In this document: positions 1 through 9,685 of the stretch, piece after piece | How positions within the stretch are numbered: the stretch's first letter is position 1 | How the letters are laid out: every line of letters starts with the position of its first letter | From: Lindgomyces ingoldianus | Taxonomy: Eukaryota > Ascomycota > Dothideomycetes > Pleosporales > Lindgomycetaceae | Direction of reading: 5' to 3' | DNA length: 64,000 nucleotides | Assembly: GCF_010093535.1 (NCBI RefSeq) | Contig: NW_022985163.1 | Coordinates: 1,398,294-1,462,293 of the forward strand | Translations under genes and position numbers: made by a program | Notes under the pieces: model-generated | Told to the model about the DNA's origin: nothing | The model's database searches: none | The model's input: only the letters and a program-made list of their open reading frames with translations

Positions 1-119
1 AAACATGCCTACCCAGGGAGGCGAGGACCTAGGGGGTTCTGTCCAGCATACTCAGGGACCTTAGACTATATTTCGACAAATTTTTCCATCAGTAGCTCAC
101 CCTAAGCAAAGGCTCTGCT

Positions 120-880
120 CCTTTTAATTTGCAGTTGCCATCAGAAGTAGTGGATTGGCTAAGTTTCTGGTCGTACTCTTGCTTGAACCACTCAATACGC
201 TCTCTCTGGAGTGGGCGAGGGTTCCGAGAGAAGTAGTGTTAGAGTAGATGCCGCCCTTGGGTATTCGAGAAGCCGATTTTAGGCATAATTTTTTCCACCA
301 CAATAAGACGATAACGGAGGGGTCGGTAAAGGTGTATCTGGAATCGGTGTAAGTACCAAGTTTGTGTAGGGAACGAATTTTTGGTACCATTGAATCGCAC
401 TAGCGTGATTATTGACTGATCGCGCATCGTCTGTAGAGCTTTTGTAACTGCCTCTTGTCGCTAGAGGTCGCCTACGCTGCTGTTTAGAAAGATTGTAACA
501 GCGTCTAGGTTTCCTTGCGAGGTAAAAGCCTCTAAAGCACCGCTTGAGACGGGTGTGCCACTGTTGAGGAGGGGCTTGAATGCACTCGTTTGGTTAAATA
601 TCGCCGCACCCTCTATGGCGGTGTTGTCTGGTCTGGATTGTTCGGCCTTGGGGCGCTGAGACGAGTTGGCGCCTTTTGCGAGGAGCAATCGCACAAGTTC
701 CGCAATGTTGGCTGCGACTACGTGGTGGATAGGTGTCTCGCCATTCTTGTCGTAGGTATTGATACTGACGGCAGTCGTAGCCGCTCTCAAAGGCTGACTG
801 CACATGTGATGGAAGGGCGTTGAGAACGCGTAGTAGCAGGAAAGAACTTCCAATGGGAGCCGCAAGCTGGGGCCCGGTTA
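120..880 (-). pseudogene. Ankyrin-repeat protein remnant
   Basis: On the minus strand, about 461-865 encodes ankyrin-like helices, with motifs NGETPIHHVVA, LVRLLLAKGAN and ALEAFTSQGNLDAVTIFLN. The frame ends at a TAG (461-463), after which the same frame resumes with RQEAVTKALQTMRDQS. This fits a CAG-to-TAG change of the RIP type. Upstream, another frame reads PIGSSFLLLRVLNALPSHVQ, so a frameshift near 785 separates it from the repeats. A possible last exon near 78-205 reads RERIEWFKQEYDQKL but I cannot join it cleanly. The gene may continue beyond the left edge. Ankyrin repeats are protein-binding modules, often found at the C-terminus of fungal NLR-like proteins. Whether this belonged to the neighbouring receptor or to a separate gene is unknown. 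Confidence 0.55.
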
Positions 881-1137
881 TTGGTAATTCTCAGGTTCTA
901 AAATGCGACTGGAATGAGCCCGCGCGCGGCATGAAATCAAAATCCTTGCGTACAAAGCGGACTGGGCTGTCTATAGCTAGTATTGTCCATTATACATCGC
1001 GCAGGATAATAAATGTGCCTACAAGCCTTGGCGCACATATGGAACTCTCGGCTCCCTAGAAGCTGCGCACCTCGCATCAAAAGGCGTCCTAGATAAAATC
1101 TCCCGATTTTTTCCACTCCTATACAATTATCTATAGA

Positions 1138-1171
1138 ATTAGGGACATTAGGGACATTAGGGACATTAGGG
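1138..1171. repeat. 9-bp tandem repeat (ATTAGGGAC)
   Basis: About 3.7 copies of ATTAGGGAC lie downstream of the NLR-like gene. The unit resembles the telomere hexamer TTAGGG but is 9 bp long and is not a telomere. The rest of 881-1344 holds no gene I can support. Confidence 0.8.
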
Positions 1172-1344
1172 AGGGTTAGTGGCTATGCAATGGCTCTTCC
1201 GATCCTCTCGACCTCTTATCCATCGAACGAACAGCCGAGACCGTATTTATCTAGCGTATTGGGCTTCTCTGCAACAACTCCCATCGATGATGACTTGCTT
1301 GAATCCATAACGCCATCTTTTGAGGGTATCCAGACCTCATCGTA

Positions 1345-4300
1345 TTACCATAACATCCAAAGACATAGTTTCATGAACTCGGTCTCGTCAAACGGAGCAT
1401 TGCAAAGATCTGGTCGTATATCTGCTCGTATTGCTTCCGCTTTCTGCCTGTAAGTGCGGCTTTGCTCACTCCTGTCTCTTTCTTTGTGAATCACGGCGAG
1501 CTTGAAGTAAGCCCGAGCAAGCTGGCCCTGGCCTTCAGGGATCGAACTCGAAATATCTACAAGCTGGCCTAGCAGTCCTCTATCACATTGTTAGCTAGTG
1601 AAATGGAACCTATTCCCAGCTGCTCATGCTAGGAGAATCACACTTACATAGCCGAAGCCGAACTCCCCTGCCTATGCATCAACCCTGCCACATCATACAA
1701 AGAATCGCACGTCTTAAGCCGATTCCCACACATGCGCTGCCGGAACGCCAGCGCCTTCGATGCCAGCCGAAACGCCTCATCCAGCCTCCCTTGCTGAACG
1801 CGAATCCGAGAAAGCAGCACCATGTCTCCCGAGAAGCGCGGGTTTCTTGTTTTCAAAAATGTCTCGTCGGTGAAATCTTGCAGCGAGGGACAGCGCTTGA
1901 GAATTTCCTCTGCATCATCGGGTTTCTTCATCCGGAGCAGTAAGCTCGACATATTGCTGTATGAATTCCCGATTCGATCGCTCTGCGCATTAAGCCGGAT
2001 GGTAATGGCTTCAGAATGAGTGGCGTAGGCTTTGTCGAGGTCAACGAGCTCTGTGTAGGCGAGTGCGATGTTATTCAGACTAGATGCGATTAGGGGGTCT
2101 GTTGATCCAAGTCGTTGTTTTCGCACTTCGAGCGCTTCTCTAAATGGAGCTAGTGCTTTGTTTGGGTGGCTTATGTCGAGATTAATGAGACCGGAGAGGT
2201 CGATTGCGCTAGCAAATGCAAGGGTGGTCCTGTCTTTGAAGGTGTCGAGAGCCGCTTGTATCATGGAATTGGCGATGTCATAGCATTCACGTTCGTACAT
2301 ATACCTAGCATATTTAAGTGGGCTTCAGCCAAGGGTTGGGCTACTTACCAGCTACATCGCAAAAGCAATTCGCCATAACTCTGGGAGTCGCTAATATCTA
2401 TTTTGTATTTCTCTCGCGTAGCAACTAGATGTCGGACGTGCGGTAGACACTTTTCGCAGTTTGCCCATGCTTGGAATTGATGACCAACGTCTTCACTCCA
2501 AGTGTCAGGAAAGCCCCAGCTCAGTATGCACACAACTGCATTGAAGTACCTTTCTCGATCTGTGTCGTTCTGGGTACGGACGGTGGCTGCTTGGATAAGC
2601 CGGTGGATGCGCAGAACGGCGTTCGTTGGATTCTTATCAATTAGACCTGTTTTCAGCAGGACCTCTTCGGCATCTCCTAAACTGAGTCAAAAGTTAGCTT
2701 TTGGCAATATTACTAGTCAGTGATGCGATGCATACTCCATTTTATCCCCCAAAAAGTTAAACTCGACATCATTGAGCAACCTTGCCCCCTGGTGGAATAT
2801 GGCTTCATCGATCTCGTCTGGTTGAAAATACGGCAAAATATTCAGGAGCATGCGGGAATCCCCAGACGCCTTGCTCATGGACATATTCCATACGGTGCTC
2901 AAGGTGTGCTCACGGTCGCCAATTCCCATCTTCCGCGCATCGATCTTCGCTGAATTGCGCTCATACAAGGGGAGGAAGTCTTGAAGGGGCAATTTCCTTT
3001 GGACGATGAATCCGCCGATCTGGTTGAGAGCTAGAGGTAAACCTCCAAGCACTCTAGCGATGGGGGCTGCTAGTTTTTGGTTTTCGGGTAGACTAACATC
3101 GAGTCCTACCAGTTTGAGCAGGACTTGGGATCCATCTGCATCGTCAAACGGTTGGACCTGCATGCCCGCACAAGCAGGGCTGTGAGTTGCGCTGGCGTTT
3201 CGTGTCGTAAGAAGTATGGATCCTTGACCGTTCGCGGGCCAGACATGACGGAGCACTTCTAAGTCGTCTGCGTTGTCAAAGATTACAAGCCAAGGACAGT
3301 CTAGCATAGAGAGTTAACTAGAGTGCCGGATTGTGCTTTGTGGTGTGATATAACTCCAATGGGGTTGAATTGAGGTTCCCTTTTCTATGTCGGAGGCAGA
3401 TAGATTCTACTTACTTGTATCCGTCAGCCAGTTCTTGACCTTTCGTGTCGCACCGACGGTATCCTGCAGTTCTTCCTCAGTCTCGATCAGTCCAAGAAGT
3501 TTTGCGATTTCTCGAAAGCTTTGTCCCATGTTGATGGCATTGTCGGCTGTAACCCACAGGATAGCTTGATAACAGTCGCGGTTACGGAGTGCATATTGCA
3601 AGGCAATCTGTGTCTTTCCCACTCCACCCATACCATATAGAGCGAACGTCTTCAGGAGGAATGGCTTCTCATCAGGTTTTAGGGCATCTTGGATAGCCTC
3701 CAAAGCGTCTTCCCGCCCCCAAAATCTAGGGCTAGCCTCAGAGGGTATGTAGTAGTATTGGGCTGCCTCAACTTGTCTGATCTTGGCCTCCTTTAATGTC
3801 TCCATGAGACTAAGGACATCATCATATTTCCCCCGGTCATTTAAATGCATCATACGTGCAGATTCAGCCTCTCTTTCGACCGTAGCAGAAAGGCGACGGA
3901 TTCGGCGGACTGTCCGAGAAAAGTCGTTGCGAAAATCTTGCCACGCATTGCGTCGCAACAGAACATGAGGGTGGGTGCGAAAGAAGCGGATACAGCGTGC
4001 GTAGAAACATATCACTTCCGTGTATACATCGACCAGCGCAGCTTCGAGGGCCCGGTCCATGGGGAGGTTAGTTTCATACGCCCTGAATCGAGGCAGTGTA
4101 AGGCTGAGGTCCTCCAACATTTCTAGAACATCCTTGAGAGTATCTCCCGCCGAAGAAGCTAGACTTAGCACCAGTCGAATGCTCCCCCATACGAAGGCTG
4201 TGAGTTTTGGATCAGCTCCAAAACAAACAGCAATAACAGCTGAGAAGTCATCTACAAACTTCAAAGTCGGCCCAATGCGTTGCATAGAGCTGAGAGCATT

Positions 4301-4535
4301 TCGCTCGCTCGGGAGCAAGGGTTCAATTGATTTTGTGGAGTCAAGAAGCTCCTCAAGGGATCCTATCTCTGTAATTGACTGGTAATCGTCGTTTTCGTCG
4401 AGCTCTTCCCTGTATCGATCGATTGCTCGGTGCCACAGTGGACTCCGGGGAGGCTTCTCTCTTGTGTAGCTTTGTTAGAGAAGATGCTACGCTATCCGGA
4501 TACAACAAACCGTACTCGCTATTGTTCCTACTCAT
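1345..4535 (-). CDS. NLR-like receptor: DUF7708, NB-ARC and TPR domains
   Basis: Model: complement(join(1345..1579,1648..2304,2349..2681,2736..3300,3415..4460,4516..4535)), 952 codons including stop (951 aa). The five introns are 44-114 nt, with GTAAGT, GTATGC or GTACGG donors and AG acceptors, and all junctions keep frame. Residues ~15-200 resemble the DUF7708 helical domain of fungal STAND proteins (FSAVIAVCFGADPKLTAFVW). The P-loop GMGGVGKT is at ~283-290, Walker B WLVIFDNADD at ~359-368, TTRN at ~387 and GGLPLAL at ~441. Residues ~655-951 form TPR-like helical repeats. By family these are ATPase switch proteins of fungal non-self recognition that oligomerise after ligand binding; the ligand here is unknown. 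The first exon is only 20 nt (MSRNNS..) and the start is the least certain part. A RIP-degraded transposon lies 148 bp upstream, so the promoter is probably short. The gene itself shows no RIP stops. Confidence 0.85.
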
Positions 4536-4722
4536 CGCTAAGGTTAAACGAGATCCAAATATACGCAAAAATCTTGCGGGAGGGTGAGACCTCTGAAATG
4601 ACACGAAACTGAAAGAAAGCGGCACAGCAAATGCCTAGGAGGTTACGGCGTGTCCCACTTGGCCATTCGCTTATCGTACCGCTACCGTATCTTGGCACCT
4701 GACGCCCAGCCTCACCTGACGC

Positions 4723-5083
4723 TGTCAGATTGAAGCACTGTTTCTGGGCTTCCTGAGATGAATGATGGGTTTGGATATGATGTATGGGATGATTGATTGA
4801 TTGTGTTGATCTATCGATCCTTTTTCTGCTCTACTCGTGTTGCTCGGCTTTTGTTTTTCCGATCCGAGTCCCTCGCGCACTAGCCCTATGCGCGACCAGC
4901 TTGCAACATGCTGCAATTTGCTGCAAAATGCTGTAACATGCTGCAATTTGCTGCAACATGCTGCAAAATGCTGCAAAATGCTGCAATTTGCGGCAACATA
5001 CTGTTCGAGCTTATTGCTCGTACTATGTAGCAGCTTTCGTCAAACGTTCCTCCTGTCTTGACAGTAGGTGCGCATATCTGACA
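4723..5083 (-). repeat. Solo LTR of the copia family (family B)
   Basis: A 361-bp LTR in reverse orientation, bounded by TGTCAGAT and ATCTGACA, with perfect 5-bp target-site duplications GACGC at 4718-4722 and 5084-5088. It contains about ten copies of a 10-bp unit (TGCTGCAAWW on this strand). It matches the LTRs of the element at 26174-31468. It is far less RIP-mutated than the sequence around it, so it inserted later or escaped RIP. Confidence 0.93.
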
Positions 5084-5633
5084 GACGCACACTTTTGCCG
5101 GGAACTTTAAAATTGCCACATAATACTAACTCCACTAATATAGATCTGATTTTAAGAGCAATTGTATTATTAAAATCCTTAAAGCCTAGCAAAAAAGTTA
5201 ATCTAGAAAAGACAGTAAGAAAATATAGTGTTAATTAATTAACACTGTTGCAAAGGTATTGCAAGGTCTAGAGCTTCTATGTAGAGTAATATAAGAATTA
5301 GCAACTTTTAAATAACTAGCAAAAGCAGGAGCTTATAAAATACATTAACAAACTCTATAAGTAAGGTATACTTTTTATAAGAAACATACTATGTAATTTT
5401 ACTAGTAAAATAAATAGAGGAACAGTAAGAAAAGCTTAGGCTAATTAGTTTATTAAGTGTTATAATATTAAGCTTGTATTAAAGTAAACTACTAGTATAA
5501 ATAAAATAAAAAAGAGCTAATTTAGCATTTAAATACACATTATATTTTAAGCCTTTAAAGCGTAAGATTAAGCAGTATAATGTATAGCTAGAAGATATGT
5601 ATAATATAGATAAGAAGAGCTTCCTAGTTAAAG

Positions 5634-6299
5634 TAACGTACTTTACAGGCAAGTTGCTTACACACCTAAGTTGCTTACTTTTACTAAGACCCTACTAAAC
5701 TACTTTTTTTACACTAATGTATTTCTAATAGTTAGCATTTATAGCTAATATAGCTAATTCTTTACACGCTAAGCATAATCTAGGCTATGTTAGCATAAAC
5801 TAGCTTAGTATGTTTAAAAAGTGTTATCTAGAGCTTAAAGTAATGTTTAAGCATAGTATAACTATAAAAGAGCTTTTTATAAGAGTTCTAGAGTAATTTA
5901 AAGCAGGTTTAGCTTTATAAAGAATATTAAAGCTAAGTATAGTATCTAGAATAATAATACATATAACTTTAGTAAAATAGGCTTTATTATAAGCTAAATA
6001 TTTATTAACTATACTTACACTTAAAACTTTACTTTAAGCTTTAAATAACACTTTATAAACATACTAGGCTAGTTTATGTTAATATAGCCTAGATTATACT
6101 TAGCGCGTAAAGAATTAGCTATATTAGCTATAAATACTATTTAAAAGAAAAATCTTTACGCATATAGCTTAAGTATATTCTTTTAGCACATCTAAGTAGT
6201 GTTGTTAGAAATGCATTAGTATAAAAAAAGTAGTTTAGTAGGGTCTTAGTAAAAGTAAGCAACTTAAGTGTGTAAGCAACTTGCCTGTAAAGTACGTTA
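5634..6299. mobile_element. Foldback/MITE element, family A copy 1
   Basis: A 666-bp palindromic element. Both ends start TA-ACGTACTTTACAGGC and continue as inverted repeats through a GTTGCTTAC-rich segment. The inner arms at ~5735-5800 and ~6065-6140 (AGCTAATATAGCTAATTC) also mirror each other. The left arm has an internal deletion relative to the right. There is no coding potential. It is flanked by TA and nested in the pogo-like element. Confidence 0.8.
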
Positions 6300-6339
6300 C
6301 TATTAAAAGTAAAGTGCGTCTTTTCCTGCTAGATATATA

Positions 6340-6560
6340 AGAAAGGGGGGATTAAGCAGATTATTTAAGATAGCAATTATAAGTAGATTATAACTATAGT
6401 GTGTATATACGCAAATAAATTGTCTCTCTCCCCTAACCTTATCTACTAAGCTATATTATGTAACATTTAAGATAACTAGCTCTAGGACTTTAATTTTGCT
6501 ATTTATAAAGCCTTCTTTACCTTATTACTTAGTAAATAGATAAATAATATCTTTAAGCTT
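6340..6560 (+). pseudogene. Remnant of a pogo-type DDE transposase
   Basis: Across RIP-type stop codons the plus strand reads like the conserved DDE core of pogo/Fot1 transposases: a stretch resembling CICAxxxSLPPNLIYQ near 6395-6460, then DFNFAIYKAFFTL near 6485-6530. In this family the block lies near the first catalytic aspartate. The remainder to ~7600 is too degraded to follow. Identification rests on motif resemblance only. Confidence 0.5.
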
Positions 6561-7801
6561 TAATAGCTTAAAATAATTCTTAATAAAAAAACTATAGTAA
6601 AAGCATAAAAATAATATTAACTTTTAATACTTAATAGCTATAGATCTTATGTAACTATAAAGTTTATTTAATACTATAATAACTATAAAATCTTTCTAGC
6701 TATCTATCTACTTTATTCTACTTATATGCTTTAGCCTTTTAATGTCTACATGTTTAGGCCTCTTATGTTAGCTTATATAAAGAAAGTAGTAAAGTTTATA
6801 GAAAAATCTTAAGCTATTTTTACTATTTTAAAAAAAATCTTTTACATATTTAACACTACATAGAAGTAATCTTTTAGGCTAAAAATAATTCTCTTAGTTT
6901 TTAAAAGCTATAGCTTTTACCTTTTTAAACTTAAAGTTATCTTAGATTAATTTTTAAACACTAAGGCTAAAAAACCTTTCTCTAGTAAAAGCTTAAAGTT
7001 AGTAGAGACAGCTAAATATTAAAGCTAAATTAAAAGGCTTTTTTAATAAGTAGTTAATAATATTTATAACTTTAAAGCTTACTAGCTTTCTTAAATAATC
7101 TACTTACTCTTTACTTAAAATATACTGCTAAAACCTAAGGTTTAGGGCCTTAAAAAAGCTCTAGTTAATAAGAAAAAGCACTAGTAAAAAAGTAAAGCTT
7201 TTTAACTTAAACTACTTTTTAATTTTAATAGTAGAGTAATTTTTTAAAGCCTAAATAAGGTATAGTAAGCAAGAGATTATTAAGCTTAAAAAAAACTTTA
7301 AAAGTAAAATAAAGTAAAGTATAAAGCTTTAAAGAAAGCAGAGAAGCAGTAGGTTTTAAAGAAAAAAAATTATATAAAGGCTACTATAAAAGAGATCTAA
7401 CTTTAAGAGCAAGCTTAGAAGTAGTAGAAGAAGGATAACAACAAGTAAGATAAATTAGCAGCTGTGTAGCTTTAAAAGAACATCTAATATGTAAAATAAG
7501 CTAAAAAAAAAAGGAACTAACATTCTCTTAGTCCTTAGAATAAAAAGAGTAAAAAGAATTAATTATAGAGCTTATTATAAAGCCTTAGCTAATAAATTAT
7601 TAAGGGCAGAAGATTACCCTTTCTATAAGGTATTACAACTAGATAATAATGTAATTTTATTTTCTATACTCTATTGCCTACTCTACAAAATCTTGTAATA
7701 ATTCTAATTATATTAAGCTCTAGAGCTTCATTTCTGTGTGACGATGCTGGGCCAAATCCGTGCGCCAGGCGAGGCTGGGCGTCAGGTGCCAAGATATGGT
7801 A

Positions 7802-8247
7802 AGCCGAGTTGGGCAAGGGTGCGGGCGCGTAGCGGTTCCACCAGTTCACCAAGGTAGCTGCCGGCCACTGTGTAGTGAGTCGCCCAGGCGATGTTTGTGG
7901 GCGCTTAATCCCGTTCTGATCGAACTAAGCCTTGGGATGCTTTCATGTGTCAGATATAGAACCGATAAAAGCAGTGAAACAGTTTCACAGCTTGGGCGAT
8001 ACTCCTGATAGGCATTTGACGTTCTGTTCGAGCTTTTCGCGCCTATAAGACAAATACAAAGTCACCACCGCCTCATTTCAACCCTGGCTAGAACTACTCC
8101 TGTTTCACCTGTCCGTTATCTTGTCCTATGCTGAATACCTTAAGAGCTAAGCTTCCTCAGTCACCGTGGGAGATGCCACTATTCCTTAGAAATCTCAACC
8201 TAGCGTTCTCCTAATTTCGAGATAGTTCAACATCTTTTCCTATCCAG
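7802..8247 (+). other. Intergenic region upstream of the membrane-protein gene
   Basis: Normal base composition, no RIP signature and no open frame with recognisable similarity. It contains the promoter of the gene at 8248; a pyrimidine-rich stretch (CATCTTTTCCTATCCAG) lies directly before the ATG. No specific binding site can be named. Confidence 0.5.
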
Positions 8248-9681
8248 ATGTCGGGACCGTCAGAAAAGGGCCACACACGCGGCTCAAGTAGTTCCCACTC
8301 AAGAACGCTGTCGTGCCGCGGCTCCCCAGAAAAAATTCGGAGTTGGGGAGATCTTTCTGCATGTATGTATTGGATGTTGACGCCTTAGCCCAGCTGGCTC
8401 TAACCACAGGTATTAGGCTCAACTTCTCGAAGTCCTGAAACTGCATCGATCCTGCCAACTGTGTTACTCGATGATGCTGTTACAGAAATACCCGAGCACG
8501 TTTCATGGTACAACTGGTGGGTTCGGCAGGAGATCGAGAAGCAGCCTGAGGACATATATTCGGTCTTATCAGAGGCTCAAACTGAAGGGAATAATTCCTG
8601 GATAGCTATATTCAATGCCGTGTGGCGAGGCGTATGGATCGAAGCTGTGAAGCCGGATTCAAGCATCGACACGATCATTGCCAACCTCCTCGCACTGGAC
8701 TTGTTAAGGCTTAAGGACGACACAGATTCACGCAATGCAAAAGACCTAATTTTTGCAATAATTGGATGGCAGACTATGCTATATCGGCCAGATACAGGCT
8801 CATGCCCTACCAATCAACTAGCGATTGCTGATGAGACCAATGAACATAGAGGTCAAGCACACCTATCATTACAGCAAAGCCGAACGGCATCGAGGAAAAC
8901 TTTGCATGAGTTCCTCTTGGGATTTGGCGTGATGTTGCCATGCCGAAATTTTAGTGCTCTAAACTCGGAAGAGGATAGGAAGATTCTAACGGAGCTATAT
9001 AGCATTGAATCAGCTTCATTCAATGCCCATTTACTCGTTACGGTGGGCCGCATCAGTATCAATTGGACAGACAGCCTTGCGTGTCACCTGGAGTTCAATG
9101 AGCGTTCGAACACCCTCTATCTCTTTCGATATCCGTCGTTCTGCGGAATTCATTGTCTTAGCCAGGAACAACGAGTGTTGAAGACAACAATTCACTCTTG
9201 TGCAGCTCCTCCTACCGCCGATAGCTTACATTGGGCGACATCCGAAGATGTAGATCATCTACTCGGGGAAATTTTGGCGACATATCGTCTCCTTTTCGGG
9301 CAGAACAAAGCATCTCGGAAGCTTTTTCGCACGCTAAAGCCGCAACCATTCGAAGGGCTGCCTGAAGAAGGTCGAGACAATAGTCTGTTGGACATTTGTA
9401 CCAAGAGCAGCTCTCATGCTCCCAATCGGCCCAGCGAAAAGGATAGGTACATCCTAGCCTCAGACTTCCCTATTCACAGGAGTAGGATAGCGATATTGGC
9501 GAGGTTTCTCTCCACCAAACGACCTCGTACTTGGAAAGAAATTTGGAACGATAAGAGAAATTCAGCGAATTGGTTTACATTCTGGGCAGTACTCATTATC
9601 GGAGGGCTAGGGATAACACTCGCCTTCATCCAAGTTGTACTTCAGATTATTCAGATCGGTCTTCAAGCAAAAGGTCTATGA
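8248..9681 (+). CDS. Unknown fungal protein with C-terminal transmembrane anchor
   Basis: Model: join(8248..8362,8417..9681), 460 codons including stop (459 aa). The 54-nt intron has a GTATGT donor, a CTAAC branch point and a TTAG acceptor. Splicing joins the start MSGPSEKGHTRGSSSS to the long second exon in frame. The N-terminus is Ser-rich and probably disordered. The middle is a globular region without a motif I know (VSWYNWWVRQEIE, HEFLLGFGVMLPC). The C-terminus has a basic WKEIWNDKRN segment followed by one hydrophobic helix, roughly residues 425-452 (FTFWAVLIIGGLGITLAFIQ). This architecture occurs in many plant-associated ascomycetes as an uncharacterised family; that is from memory. 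It suggests a tail-anchored membrane protein. Codon use and composition are normal. It converges on the DPP III gene with four bases between the stops. Confidence 0.8.
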
Positions 9682-9685
9682 GACC

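Larger units (their letters stand above)
4683..7801 (+). mobile_element. RIP-degraded pogo/Fot1-like DNA transposon, with nested insertions
   Basis: Near-identical ends in inverted orientation lie at 4683-4724 and ~7755-7801: TA, then CCRTATCTTGGCACCTGACG, continuing for about 40 bp. TA duplications at the borders are typical of the Tc1/mariner superfamily. The interior is strongly AT-rich with CA/TG depletion. A copia solo LTR (4723-5083) interrupts the left inverted repeat, and a foldback element (5634-6299) sits in the interior. Without these the element is about 2.1 kb, a usual size for pogo-like elements. Transposase traces read on the plus strand (see 6340-6560). Confidence 0.7.

Noticed and set aside
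1138..1171. Telomere-like repeat
   Set aside because: The unit is ATTAGGGAC (9 bp), only ~3.7 copies, within a gene region.
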